A DNA stretch of 64,000 bases, from assembly GCF_001488575.1 (NCBI RefSeq), contig NZ_LN831302.1, forward strand, positions 806,001 through 870,000. The letters are read 5' to 3'. Below, one piece after another: positions 49,899 through 57,717 of the stretch. Every line of letters begins with the position of its first letter. The stretch's first letter is position 1. This stretch comes from Halobacterium hubeiense. Lineage in GTDB: Archaea > Halobacteriota > Halobacteria > Halobacteriales > Halobacteriaceae. The notes beneath the pieces are model-generated. The model saw only the letters and a program-made list of their open reading frames with translations. It made no database searches and was not told the DNA's origin. A program made the translations under genes and the position numbers.

Positions 49899-50507
49899 TC
49901 AGGCCTCGCTCGGACGCGGGCAGTCGTAGGTGTCGCGGACGGTGTCCGCCAGCACCGAGTCCTTGTGCAGGACGAGATAGACGATGACGAAGTCGTGCTC
50001 GAGCGGCCGGAAGACGAACACCTCGTGCTCGCAGTCCTCCTCCTCGTCGAGGCGGTCGACCAGCGGCTCAAGCGGGAGTGCGCCGGTCCGTATCTCCTCG
50101 AAGACGTCGCGCTCGCCGGGCTGTTCGGCGAACGCGTACACCGCGCCGTTCGGTTCGCCGTCCGCGCTGAACGTCGGGCGGCCCTGCACGCCGGCGCCCT
50201 CCTGTCGGGCCTGCTCCATCGTGTCGAGGGCGGCCTCGAACAGCCCCGTGACGGCGTCGGCGTACGTGAACAGCGTGCGCTTGCGGACGTCGACGGCGGC
50301 GAAGCGCGCGTCGCCGTCGTCCCACGCGAGCGTGGCGTCGACGAGGTAGCCGGGTCGGAGCGCGTCCACGTCCTCGGCGAGGTCGTCGTAGCCGGTGGCG
50401 GCGACGCGGACCGGCTCGTGGTCGGCGCGGTCGAGCAACAGGAGGTCGTCGGCGTGCCCGGGGGCGGCGCCGAGCACGCGGAACGTGCTCTCCGTCGTAG
50501 TCTCCAT
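49899..50507 (-). CDS. DUF6663-like haloarchaeal protein
   Basis: 202 residues from ATG 50507. TESTFRVLGAAPGHADDLLLLDRADHEPVRV, VDATLAWDDGDARFAAVDVRKRTLF, then EQARQEGAGVQGRPTFSADGEPNGAVYAFAEQPGERDVFEEIRTGALPLEPL and VFRPLEHDFVIVYLVLHKDSVLADTVRDTY. The same pattern is known to me as DUF6663. Fold appears alpha/beta. No enzyme motif and no known function. The 44-base gap to the regulator gene upstream suggests a possible shared transcript. Confidence 0.78.
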   Translation of the reverse strand: METTTESTFRVLGAAPGHADDLLLLDRADHEPVRVAATGYDDLAEDVDALRPGYLVDATLAWDDGDARFAAVDVRKRTLFTYADAVTGLFEAALDTMEQARQEGAGVQGRPTFSADGEPNGAVYAFAEQPGERDVFEEIRTGALPLEPLVDRLDEEEDCEHEVFVFRPLEHDFVIVYLVLHKDSVLADTVRDTYDCPRPSEA

Positions 50508-50551
50508 GCGCCGGGATTGCGCGCGAGAAGGGATAAGGGCGTCCGTCCGCG

Positions 50552-51493
50552 TCAGTCCGCGGAGACGCGGCCGGCGTCGTCGCCGTTGGCGGCGCGGCGG
50601 CGCTCGGTGTCGACGACGCGGAGGTCGCCGTCCAGCGTCACGTCCATCGCTTCGTCGTCCAGCACGATGGTCACCGTCACTCGGGTCGGGTCGGCGTCGT
50701 AGGTGGTCGAGGCGTCGGTCACGCACCACGGGAGCGTCCAGTGTTTCCGTGTGTCGAGTTCGACGCCGTGGTCGGCGTGGAACGCCACCACCGCGGAGTT
50801 GTCAAGGAGGGAGAGGCCGACCGGCGAGGTGATGGTGTGCTGGCACTGCCGGCACGTGTGGTCGACGCGCACGTCCAGCCCGAGCGCGTCCTCGTCGTCG
50901 GGGACGACGTTCGTGTCCACGCGGCCACCGCACTCCGGGCAGACGCCGTCGGCGGCCAGACAGTGGAGGTGACGCACGCGCTGGTCGAACGCCGCCTCGA
51001 TTTCGGTCGTCGAGCGGTCGCGGAGCCCTCCCGGAGGGAACGCGTACCGCCCGTAGACGCTCTCGCAGTCCGCACACCGGACGGTCAGGCGCTCGTCGGC
51101 GTACGCCGCTTCCAGCGAGCCGCCGCAGTCGAAGCACTCGCCGGTCACCGGGAACTCCAGTTCGACGCGCTCCGTGAACGTCCCCGCGAGGATGGCGCGC
51201 ACGACCTTCTCGCCGGCGTACTGGAACTCGTAGCCGCCCTCGACCTGCCGCACGAAGTGGTCGGTGAGCTTCGAGAGGTGGTAGTTGAACTGCGCGCTGT
51301 CCTTCATGCCGACGCGCTTGCGCAGGTCGGAGAACGCGACCGGCTGGTCGGGCGCCAGCCACAGCTCCTGGAGGATGGTGATTCGGGTCTCGTTCCCGAG
51401 CAGCGCGAACGCCTCGGCGGGCGGCAGGCTGTCGTCGAGACTGCCGTCCGGGTCGAGGGGCGCGCCGTCGAGGGGCGTGTCGGAGCCGCTCAT
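50552..51493 (-). CDS. ArsR-type HTH regulator with C-terminal zinc domain (DUF7351-like)
   Basis: 313 residues from ATG 51493. Winged helix (about 25-105: AFALLGNETRITILQELW, SDLRKRVGMKDSAQFNYHLSKLTDHFV) followed by a domain with two Cys pairs, CFDCGG and CADC, and further CPECGG and CRQC (four zinc-ribbon knuckles). The last part has HADHGVELDTRKHWTLPWCVTDA and a beta domain. The arrangement is a haloarchaeal regulator family. Ligand unknown. Two further small membrane-protein genes lie upstream. Confidence 0.87.
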   Translation of the reverse strand: MSGSDTPLDGAPLDPDGSLDDSLPPAEAFALLGNETRITILQELWLAPDQPVAFSDLRKRVGMKDSAQFNYHLSKLTDHFVRQVEGGYEFQYAGEKVVRAILAGTFTERVELEFPVTGECFDCGGSLEAAYADERLTVRCADCESVYGRYAFPPGGLRDRSTTEIEAAFDQRVRHLHCLAADGVCPECGGRVDTNVVPDDEDALGLDVRVDHTCRQCQHTITSPVGLSLLDNSAVVAFHADHGVELDTRKHWTLPWCVTDASTTYDADPTRVTVTIVLDDEAMDVTLDGDLRVVDTERRRAANGDDAGRVSAD

Positions 51494-51541
51494 GCCCACA
51501 CGTACGCGGACTCCCGGCATAAACGCTGGCAAAGCCGCGAC

Positions 51542-52045
51542 TCAGGCGACTTGGACGGCCAGCGCCGCCGCGGCCGCCGTCGCGAACACGCCGAGGGCGA
51601 ACAGCCCGACGTTCCAGCCGGTGCTGTCGGCGGTCGTCACTCCCAGCGAGTAGCGCTTGCTCGACGCCGGCCACAGCGCGGCGACGCCCATCGGCGTGAG
51701 CGCGTCCGCCAGCAGGTGCGCGAGAATCGCGAACGCCGCGGCCCCGCCGGCCCCGACGGCGAGTACGACTGCCTGCGCTGGTGCAACCGCGAGGCCGGCC
51801 GGGCTCGCGAGCAGCCACGCCGCGCCGCCGGCGGCGACGCCGACGACGCCCGCGAACAGCAGCGTGTGGGTGACGCCGCGGTGCGAAATCAGCGGGAGGT
51901 CGTGGTCGGCGTCGGGCAGCGGCGTCAGCGCGAGCACGACCGCCAGCCCCGCTCCGGCCGCGACGACGCGGTCCAGCGACCCCAGCACGAACAGGACGGG
52001 AGCGTACGCGAGCAACGCGACGCCGTAGTGACCACTCCGGTACAC
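51542..52045 (-). CDS. Membrane metal-dependent hydrolase (YdjM/LexA-regulated family)
   Basis: 167 residues from GTG 52045. LPDADHDLPLISHRGVTHTLLFAG and AHLLADALTPMGVAALWP are the DUF457/YdjM motif with Asp-Asp-His and a His-x8 pattern that binds metal. Four membrane helices. Related proteins are phage-induced or SOS-linked membrane hydrolases of unknown substrate. Start is GTG because no ATG is in a conserved position. Confidence 0.82.
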   Translation of the reverse strand: MYRSGHYGVALLAYAPVLFVLGSLDRVVAAGAGLAVVLALTPLPDADHDLPLISHRGVTHTLLFAGVVGVAAGGAAWLLASPAGLAVAPAQAVVLAVGAGGAAAFAILAHLLADALTPMGVAALWPASSKRYSLGVTTADSTGWNVGLFALGVFATAAAAALAVQVA

Positions 52046-52085
52046 AGTGGGTCCTCGGGCCAGAGCAAGTAGAGCGTTCCGAGCG

Positions 52086-52337
52086 TCAGGGCTGGCGCAC
52101 GAGCAACACCGCACCGGCGACGAACGCCAGCACGTACGCGGGGTGGCCCTGCGCGTACGCCACCACTTCCGGGAGCGCCGTGCTCACGTCGCCGGTCGCG
52201 ACCGCCGCGTCCAGCGCGTGGTCGGGCGCCTGCGCCCACAGCCCGAAGTGTGCAATCGCGGCGAGGCCGAACACCACGCCGATGAGCTGGTACGCCCGTC
52301 CCGCGAGCGCGTTCCCGAGCGTCTCCGTGATTCCCAT
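52086..52337 (-). CDS. Small three-helix membrane protein
   Basis: 83 residues. Helices at about 16-34 (YQLIGVVFGLAAIAHFGLW) and 64-80 (PAYVLAFVAGAVLLV) with a loop holding ALDAAVATGDVSTALPEVVAYAQGH. Function unknown; the YdjM-like gene follows in the same direction (40 bases). Region 52338-52489 between it and the cold-shock gene holds no gene, only a possible weak hairpin (GCCGTC ... GACGGC, about 52458-52478). Confidence 0.6.
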   Translation of the reverse strand: MGITETLGNALAGRAYQLIGVVFGLAAIAHFGLWAQAPDHALDAAVATGDVSTALPEVVAYAQGHPAYVLAFVAGAVLLVRQP

Positions 52338-52489
52338 GCGTGAGTGGTGGCGCCGCCGGTAGAAAAACCGTGCGCAGTCGCGCGGCTCGCGGCTCGAAGT
52401 CTACCGGGTACGCATAGCGGGCGCTGCGTCGCGTCGCGTCTCAAAGAAAGTAAACGTCGGCCGTCACTGAGAGCGACGGCGGATAGGAC

Positions 52490-52696
52490 TTAGTTGCGGA
52501 CGAGGTTCGTCGCGCGCGGGCCCTTCGGGGAGGACTCGATGTCGAACTCGACTTCCTGACCCTCTTCGAGGTCCGGACCGCCGACGTCCTCCATGTGGAA
52601 GAACACGTCCTCGTCGTCGTCCACGTCGTCGCTGTCAGTCGAAATGAAACCGTAGCCGCCAGTGTCGTTGAAGAAGTCAACCTTGCCTTCTGCCAT
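52490..52696 (-). CDS. cspA: Cold-shock domain protein
   Basis: 68 residues from ATG 52696. GKVDFFNDTGGYGFISTDSDD has the RNP1 motif (K-x-F-N-x-x-G-Y-G-F-I) and DVFFHMEDV the RNP2, then GQEVEFDIESSPKGPRATNLV. A single-domain RNA chaperone of about normal size. A TATA-like GGTTATCC (minus strand, about 52727) is roughly 28 bases before the ATG; the leader sequence is AT-rich. Alone in its transcript. Confidence 0.95.
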   Translation of the reverse strand: MAEGKVDFFNDTGGYGFISTDSDDVDDDEDVFFHMEDVGGPDLEEGQEVEFDIESSPKGPRATNLVRN

Positions 52697-52839
52697 TACA
52701 AACAACCGTAGGGCCGCTCGCGGGATAACCCTTCCGAGAGTCGAGTTACCACGACCCCCCGGTGGACGTTCGTCGCCGGCGTCGCCGTCAGCGGCGCCAC
52801 TCGACCACTGTTAAGGGCGTCCGCGAGCGAGCTACCGGC

Positions 52840-53946
52840 ATGTCAGCGTTCGAGGCGCGCACCCGCGAGTGCCAGCAGCGGCTCCGGGAGCGCGGCGCCG
52901 GCGGCGTCGTCCTGTTCCCGAGCCCGAACCTCTACTACCTCGGCGGCTTCCGCGAGGAGCCCGGCGAGCGCCACTTCTTCCTGTTCGTGCCCGTGGAGGG
53001 CGACCCGGCGTTCGTCGCGCCCGAGCTGTACGGCGACCAGCTCCGGGCGGCGACGTGGGTCGAGGACGTCCGGCTGTGGGGGGACGCCGAGGACCCCACC
53101 GAACTGGTCGCCGAAGCGGCGAACGACCTCGGGATGACCGACGGAGAACTGCTCGTGGACCCGACGATGTGGGCGCGGTTCACGCAGGACCTCCGCGCGA
53201 CGCTCCCGGACGCGACGTGGGGGCTCGCCGACGAGGTGCTCGGGCCGCTGCGCGTGCGGAAGGACGACGCCGAACTGGACGTGCTCGGGCGCGCCGCGGA
53301 CGCCGCCGACGCCGCGATGGCGGACGTCCGCGACCTCGGCGCGGACGCGATTGGAATGACCGAGCGCGAACTCGCGGGCTTCGTCGAGGACCGCCTCGCC
53401 GCGCACGGCGGTGACGGCACCGCCTTCGAGACCATCGTGGGGAGCGGGCCGAACGGCGCGAAACCCCACCACCACCGCTCCGAGCGCGAGGTCGAGCGCG
53501 GCGACCCCGTGGTGTTGGACTTCGGGACGCGCGTGGACGGCTACCCCAGCGACCAGACGCGCACGGTCGTCTTCGACGGCGACCCACCGGCGGAGTTCGA
53601 GCGCGTCCACGAGGTCGTTCAGGAGGCCCAGCAGGCCGCGGTCGAAGCGGTCGAACCCGGCGTGTCCGCGGAGGACGTAGACGCCGCCGCGCGCGAGGTC
53701 ATCGCCGACGCCGGCTACGGCGAGGCGTTCGTCCACCGCACGGGCCACGGCGTCGGCCTCGACGTCCACGAGGAGCCGTACATCGTCGAGGGCAACGACC
53801 GCGCGCTCGCGGAGGGGATGGTGTTCTCGATAGAGCCCGGCGTCTACCTCGGCGGCGAGTTCGGCGTGCGAATCGAGGACTTGGTGGTCGTCACAGAAGA
53901 CGGCTGTCAGCGGCTCAACGACACGCCCCGGGGCTGGCGCGCGTAG
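52840..53946 (+). CDS. M24 family Xaa-Pro peptidase
   Basis: 368 residues from ATG 52840. Creatinase N-terminal domain (FPSPNLYYLGGFREEPGERHFF), then the pita-bread catalytic domain with LDFGTRVDGYPSDQTRTVVF (first Asp pair), HRTGHGVGLDVHEEPYI (His), FSIEPGVYLGGEFGVRIEDLVVV (two Glu). Two metal ions would be bound. It cleaves N-terminal residues next to proline. Possibly cotranscribed with the MATE gene; a hairpin lies between them. Confidence 0.92.
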   Translation: MSAFEARTRECQQRLRERGAGGVVLFPSPNLYYLGGFREEPGERHFFLFVPVEGDPAFVAPELYGDQLRAATWVEDVRLWGDAEDPTELVAEAANDLGMTDGELLVDPTMWARFTQDLRATLPDATWGLADEVLGPLRVRKDDAELDVLGRAADAADAAMADVRDLGADAIGMTERELAGFVEDRLAAHGGDGTAFETIVGSGPNGAKPHHHRSEREVERGDPVVLDFGTRVDGYPSDQTRTVVFDGDPPAEFERVHEVVQEAQQAAVEAVEPGVSAEDVDAAAREVIADAGYGEAFVHRTGHGVGLDVHEEPYIVEGNDRALAEGMVFSIEPGVYLGGEFGVRIEDLVVVTEDGCQRLNDTPRGWRA

Positions 53947-53965
53947 CGCTGGGGCCGCGAGCCCG

Positions 53966-53982
53966 TATTTCGCTCCGAAATA
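53966..53982 (+). terminator. Short perfect hairpin TATTTCG-ctc-CGAAATA
   Basis: Seven-base stem with three-base loop, 20 bases after the M24 stop and about 41 bases before the MATE start, followed by TTGCGCTTTTG. It may end transcription or mark the start of the MATE mRNA. Weak evidence. Confidence 0.4.
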
Positions 53983-54022
53983 GTTGCGCTTTTGTCCGGG
54001 CCACGCCGACCACGAGGTAGTC

Positions 54023-55459
54023 GTGGTCCCGAACCCGTTCAGTCGGCTCCTCCGCGAAATCGGGCTGGCGCTGGCGCGCCTCGGCCTCATCTCCGAGGAG
54101 CGCGCGCGCCGGACGTCGGAGCTGGCGTGGCCCCGCATCGTCACCGGCGTCGCGCGCATGTCCAAGAGCGCCGCGGACGTCGCGATGGTCGGCGTCGTCC
54201 TCGGGGGGACGGCCATCGCGGGCGTCGGGTACGCCGGCCCGTTCTGGGGCGCGGCGTTCAGCCTCGGCGGCGGGCTCGCGGCCGGGACCATCGCGCTGGT
54301 CTCCCAGCGGTTCAGCGCCGAGGCCTACGACGAACTCGGGCAGGCGATTCGGTCGAGCACGCTGCTGGTGTTCGCGACGACGCTCCCGGTCGCCGCGCTG
54401 TTCTACCTCTTCCCCGTCGAGCTCATCGACCTGCTGACCGACGACCCGGTCGCGGTCGCGTACGGCGCCGACTACCTCCGCGTGCTCGCGTTCGGCGTGC
54501 CGTTCGCGGGCCTCAACCTCGTCGGCAGCCGCGCGCTCATCGGCGCCGACGACGCGTGGACCGCGATGGTGTTGCGCGCGGGCGGCGCGGTCGTCAACGT
54601 CGGCCTGAACGCCGTGTTCATCTTCGCGCTCGGCTGGGGCGTCGAGGGCGCGGCGCTGGGGACCGTCGTCAGCAACGTCGTCATCGTCGCGGCGTTCGTC
54701 GTCGGCATCACGCGCGGCCGCCTGCCGCTGGTCGGCGCGTTCCCCGTCACCGTCTCGCCGTTCGGCGGCTACTGGGACCGCGAGACCTGCAGGGACGTTG
54801 TCACCATCGGCCTCCCCGTGGTCGGCCGCAACTCCGTCTGGACGGGCGCGCGCTTCCCCCTGCTGGCGTTCGTCGGCCTGATTAGCTCCGAGGCCGTCGC
54901 GGCGTACGTCGTCACGCGGCGCATCTGGGGCATCATGAACGCGCCCGGGTGGGGGTTCGGGCTCGCGGCGTCCAGCCTCGTCGGGCAGGAACTCGGGAAG
55001 GGCGACGAGTCCACCGCGGAGGCGTACGGCCGCGAAATCGTCGTGTTCTCGGTCGCCACGTACGCGCTGTTCGCCGCGCTCGTCGCGGTCTTCGCCCGGG
55101 ACATCGTCGTGTTGTTCGTCGAGGACCCCGCCTCCGCGAGTGTCCCCATCGCGGTCGGGATGGTGTACGCGGCCGCGCTCGCCATCATCCCGCAGGGCGT
55201 CACCGCGGCCGTCGCGGGCGCGCTCGACGCCACGGGGGACACGCGCTGGCCGTTCTACAGCCGCGTCTTCGGGATGTTCGGGCTGGCGATTCCGCTCGTC
55301 TACCTCGGCGCCACCACGTCGCTGGGCATCTTCGGGGTCTACCTCGCGTTCTTCGCGGAGACGGTCGCGCCCGCGGTCATCAACTACTACCGCTTCGCGA
55401 CCGGGAAGTGGAAGGCCATCAGCCGCGGCTACCGGCCCGAGGCGGCCGCCGACGACTGA
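54023..55459 (+). CDS. MATE family efflux transporter
   Basis: 478 residues from GTG 54023 (a TTG at 53984 would add 13 residues). About 12 helices in two MatE repeats: VAMVGVVLGGTAIAGVGYAGPFWGAAFSLGGGLAAGTIALVSQRFSAE and RFPLLAFVGLISSEAVAAYVVTRRIWGIMNAPGWGFGLAASSLVGQELGKG. Uses Na+ or H+ to expel cations or drugs; substrate unknown. Confidence 0.92.
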   Translation: MVPNPFSRLLREIGLALARLGLISEERARRTSELAWPRIVTGVARMSKSAADVAMVGVVLGGTAIAGVGYAGPFWGAAFSLGGGLAAGTIALVSQRFSAEAYDELGQAIRSSTLLVFATTLPVAALFYLFPVELIDLLTDDPVAVAYGADYLRVLAFGVPFAGLNLVGSRALIGADDAWTAMVLRAGGAVVNVGLNAVFIFALGWGVEGAALGTVVSNVVIVAAFVVGITRGRLPLVGAFPVTVSPFGGYWDRETCRDVVTIGLPVVGRNSVWTGARFPLLAFVGLISSEAVAAYVVTRRIWGIMNAPGWGFGLAASSLVGQELGKGDESTAEAYGREIVVFSVATYALFAALVAVFARDIVVLFVEDPASASVPIAVGMVYAAALAIIPQGVTAAVAGALDATGDTRWPFYSRVFGMFGLAIPLVYLGATTSLGIFGVYLAFFAETVAPAVINYYRFATGKWKAISRGYRPEAAADD

Positions 55460-55518
55460 CCGGTCGGACTTCTGGGTGCGCTCGACCGGGCGGCCGGCGC
55501 CCAGCGAAAGAAATACAA

Positions 55519-55544
55519 ACTAGATTGTTCTAACTCAACTTAGT
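55519..55544 (+). promoter_or_regulatory. Candidate operator before cbtB
   Basis: Imperfect dyad ACTAGATTG - 8 bases - CAACTTAGT (seven of nine pairs) directly behind a TATA-like GAAATACA (55510-55517) and 4 bases before the cbtB ATG (55548). Its place between TATA box and start suits a repressor, for example one sensing cobalt or cobalamin. The whole stretch is AT-rich against a GC-rich background. Confidence 0.5.
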
Positions 55545-55547
55545 CTG

Positions 55548-55733
55548 ATGACAGCGACAGAGACCGTCCACGACCGCGTCGACTTCGCGACCGAGAGCCT
55601 CACGCCCGCCCAGATAGCCGCCGGGCTGGCGTTCGTCGCGCTCGCGGGCTTCGCGCTCCTGTTCGCGCAGGACCCGATGGTCCACGACGCGATGCACAAC
55701 TTCCGCCACGCGGCCGGCGTCACCTGCCACTAG
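55548..55733 (+). CDS. cbtB: CbtB-like cobalt transporter subunit
   Basis: 61 residues, with one membrane helix (about 21-42) and the C-terminal His-rich segment DPMVHDAMHNFRHAAGVTCH that fits CbtB proteins, whose conserved His residues bind cobalt. Two bases separate it from cbtA. With CbtA it is a candidate cobalt importer for cobalamin synthesis, as predicted for this family from comparative genomics. Confidence 0.85.
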   Translation: MTATETVHDRVDFATESLTPAQIAAGLAFVALAGFALLFAQDPMVHDAMHNFRHAAGVTCH

Positions 55734-55735
55734 CG

Positions 55736-56464
55736 ATGCTGTACGACTACCTGAAGCGCGGGACGAAAGCCGGCGCCGTCGGCGGCCTCGCGTACGGGCT
55801 GTTCGTCGCGTTCGTCGGGAACGCCCTCGTCGCGTTCGCCGAGACCTTCGAGGGCGGCCACTCTCACGCGCCCGCCGTCCCCGCGGCCGCGACGCAAGCC
55901 GTCAGCGTCGCCGCCGGCGTCGCCTTCGGCGTCCTGCTCGGCGCGGTCGCGTTCGGGGTCGCGTACTACTTCCTCGAACCCGCCATCCCCGGCGCCGCCG
56001 ACACGAAGCGCTACGTCCTCGCCGCCGCCGGCTTCCTCACCGTCTCGGGCGCGCCGTGGGTCCTGTTCCCGCCGCAGCCGCCGGGCGTCTCCCAGTCGCT
56101 GCCCACGGACGCGCGACTGCTGTGGTACGGCGCCATGATGGTCACCGGCGCCGTCGCGTCGGCCGCCGCGGTCTACGCGTACCGCCGCGCGAGCCGCGCG
56201 TTCCCGACGCCCGCCGCCGCAGTTCTCGCGCTCGCGCCGCTGGCGCTCGTCCCCGCCGTGGCGCTGCTCGCGCCCGCTAACACGGTCACGAGCCCGGTCC
56301 CGGACGCGTTCGCCAGCGCGTTCCGCGCCGTCACCGCCGTCGGCCAGCTCGGCCTCTGGGTCGTCACGGCGAGCGCGCACGTCTGGCTCGGGCGCCGCGC
56401 CGACGACGCCTCGCACGCCGACCGCGAGGAAGCGCCCGACGCACAGCCGCTCGGCGCGCGATGA
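55736..56464 (+). CDS. cbtA: CbtA-like cobalt transporter
   Basis: 242 residues, about six helices. YDYLKRGTKAGAVGGLAYGLFVAFVGNALVAFAE, then a His-bearing loop EGGHSHAPA, and the conserved HRAPPP-type stretch GAPWVLFPPQPPGVSQSLPTDARL. Belongs to the CbtA family. It lies between cbtB and the ferredoxin and its stop overlaps the next start (ATGA), so the three form one operon. Confidence 0.85.
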   Translation: MLYDYLKRGTKAGAVGGLAYGLFVAFVGNALVAFAETFEGGHSHAPAVPAAATQAVSVAAGVAFGVLLGAVAFGVAYYFLEPAIPGAADTKRYVLAAAGFLTVSGAPWVLFPPQPPGVSQSLPTDARLLWYGAMMVTGAVASAAAVYAYRRASRAFPTPAAAVLALAPLALVPAVALLAPANTVTSPVPDAFASAFRAVTAVGQLGLWVVTASAHVWLGRRADDASHADREEAPDAQPLGAR

Positions 56465-56796
56465 ACGAGCGCACCTCGGAGGTGCTCGCGGAGGGGTTCA
56501 CCGACCTCGTGGTCGTCTGCACGAACGACCGCGACGCCGACTACGCCTGCTGCGGCGGCGTCGGCGGCGACGAGGTCGCGGCGGCCGTCCGCGAGTGGCT
56601 CCGCGAGCGGGACGCCTTCTGGACGCACGTCTACGTCGTCGAGACGTCCTGCCTCGGCCTCTGCAGCAGCGACGGCGCCGCGCTCGCAGTCCAGCCGCGC
56701 AACGAGTGGTACTCCGGCGTCGCCGCCGACGAGGTGCCGGCGCTGCTGGCATCGGTGTTCGGCGCGGACGCCACCGACCTCGGCGCGCCCGCCTGA
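56461..56796 (+). CDS. Thioredoxin-like 2Fe-2S ferredoxin
   Basis: 111 residues. VVVCTNDRDADYACCGGVGG, VYVVETSCLGLCSSDGAALAVQP with Cys positions near 20, 30, 64 and 68 fit the (2Fe-2S) thioredoxin-like ferredoxin fold (CbiW/CobW-linked members are known). Overlap with cbtA by ATGA suggests a cobalt or cobalamin-related redox step, for example cobalt reduction; that is inference. It ends 5 bases before the tRNA-Thr discriminator base. Confidence 0.85.
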   Translation: MNERTSEVLAEGFTDLVVVCTNDRDADYACCGGVGGDEVAAAVREWLRERDAFWTHVYVVETSCLGLCSSDGAALAVQPRNEWYSGVAADEVPALLASVFGADATDLGAPA

Positions 56797-56800
56797 GAAG

Positions 56801-56873
56801 AGCCGTGGGGGGGAGTCGAACCCCCGACCGGTCGATTACAAATCGACTGCTCTGGCCACTGAGCTACCACGGC
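56801..56873 (-). tRNA. tRNA-Thr (anticodon UGU)
   Basis: On the minus strand: acceptor GCCGTGG / CCACGGC (7 pairs), D arm GCTC-AGTGGCCA-GAGC, anticodon arm GTCGA-TTTGTAA-TCGAC with TGT at the centre, variable loop CGGTC, T arm GGGGG-TTCGACT-CCCCC, discriminator T at 56801. No intron and no encoded CCA. U73 is the usual discriminator for archaeal tRNA-Thr. It reads ACA (and related) codons. Gene lies convergent with the ferredoxin gene. Confidence 0.97.
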
Positions 56874-57002
56874 GCGCGTCGCCACTTCGACGTACAGGCA
56901 ACGACGAAATAACCCCTTTGATACCCGCCGGGTTCGCCGGTCGGGACCGCCCGCGGGGGCGCGAAGAGTACGGCATTTACGCCACCGCCACCTTCTCCGG
57001 GT

Positions 57003-57674
57003 ATGGTCGCGCCGCTCGCCGTCGACATCGACGGCACGCTCAGTCGCCCGGACCGCTCCATCGACAGCCGCGTGCTGGACGTGCTCCGGGAGTGGGACGC
57101 GCCGGTCGTCGTCGCCACCGGGAAGGCGCTGCCGTACCCGGTCGCGCTCTGCCAGTTCGTCGGCGTCGAGGAGCGCGTCATCGCGGAGAACGGCGGCGTC
57201 GCGTACGTGAACGACGAGCTGTTCTACTTCGGCGACAGGGACGCCGCCGCGGCCGTCCGCGAGGGGTTCGCGGACGCGGGCTTCGACCTCGGCTGGGGCG
57301 AGTCGGATCTGATGAACCGCTGGCGGGAGACCGAACTCGCGGTGAGCCGCGAGCGCCCGCTGGACGTGCTGACGGACCTCGCCGACGAGCACGGCCTGAG
57401 CGTCGTGGACACGGGGTTCGCGTACCACGTGAAGGCCACCGAGCCGAGCAAGGGCGCGGCGCTGGAGGTCGTCGCGGCGGAACTCGGCTACGAGCCCGCG
57501 GACTTCGCAGCGGTCGGGGACTCCGCGAACGACGTGGAGCTGTTCGGCGTTGCCGGCGAGTCGTACGCCGTGGCGAACGCCGACGACGCCGCCCGCGGCG
57601 CCGCCGACGTGGTGCTCGACGAGTCGTACGCCGACGGCTTCCTCGAAGCCGCGCGCCGCGTCCGCGGCGAGTAG
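57003..57674 (+). CDS. Phosphoglycolate phosphatase (archaeal HAD, Cof-like)
   Basis: 223 residues. HAD motif I LAVDIDGTLSR, motif II VVATGK, motif III/IV KGAALEVVAAELGY and VGDSANDVEL, plus the cap domain between (AENGGVAYVNDELFYFGD). Matches archaeal phosphoglycolate phosphatase, which clears 2-phosphoglycolate. The ATG follows TTCTCCGGGT. Precedes the PfkB kinase gene on the same strand after 43 bases. Confidence 0.9.
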   Translation: MVAPLAVDIDGTLSRPDRSIDSRVLDVLREWDAPVVVATGKALPYPVALCQFVGVEERVIAENGGVAYVNDELFYFGDRDAAAAVREGFADAGFDLGWGESDLMNRWRETELAVSRERPLDVLTDLADEHGLSVVDTGFAYHVKATEPSKGAALEVVAAELGYEPADFAAVGDSANDVELFGVAGESYAVANADDAARGAADVVLDESYADGFLEAARRVRGE

Positions 57675-57717
57675 CGAATCGGGGAACCGTTTAGTGGCGC
57701 CGGACGAACCCCCGGAC

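Noticed and set aside
56801-56873. tRNA-Thr gene as an integration site
   Set aside because: No integrase, no duplicated tRNA 3' end and no change in gene content near it.
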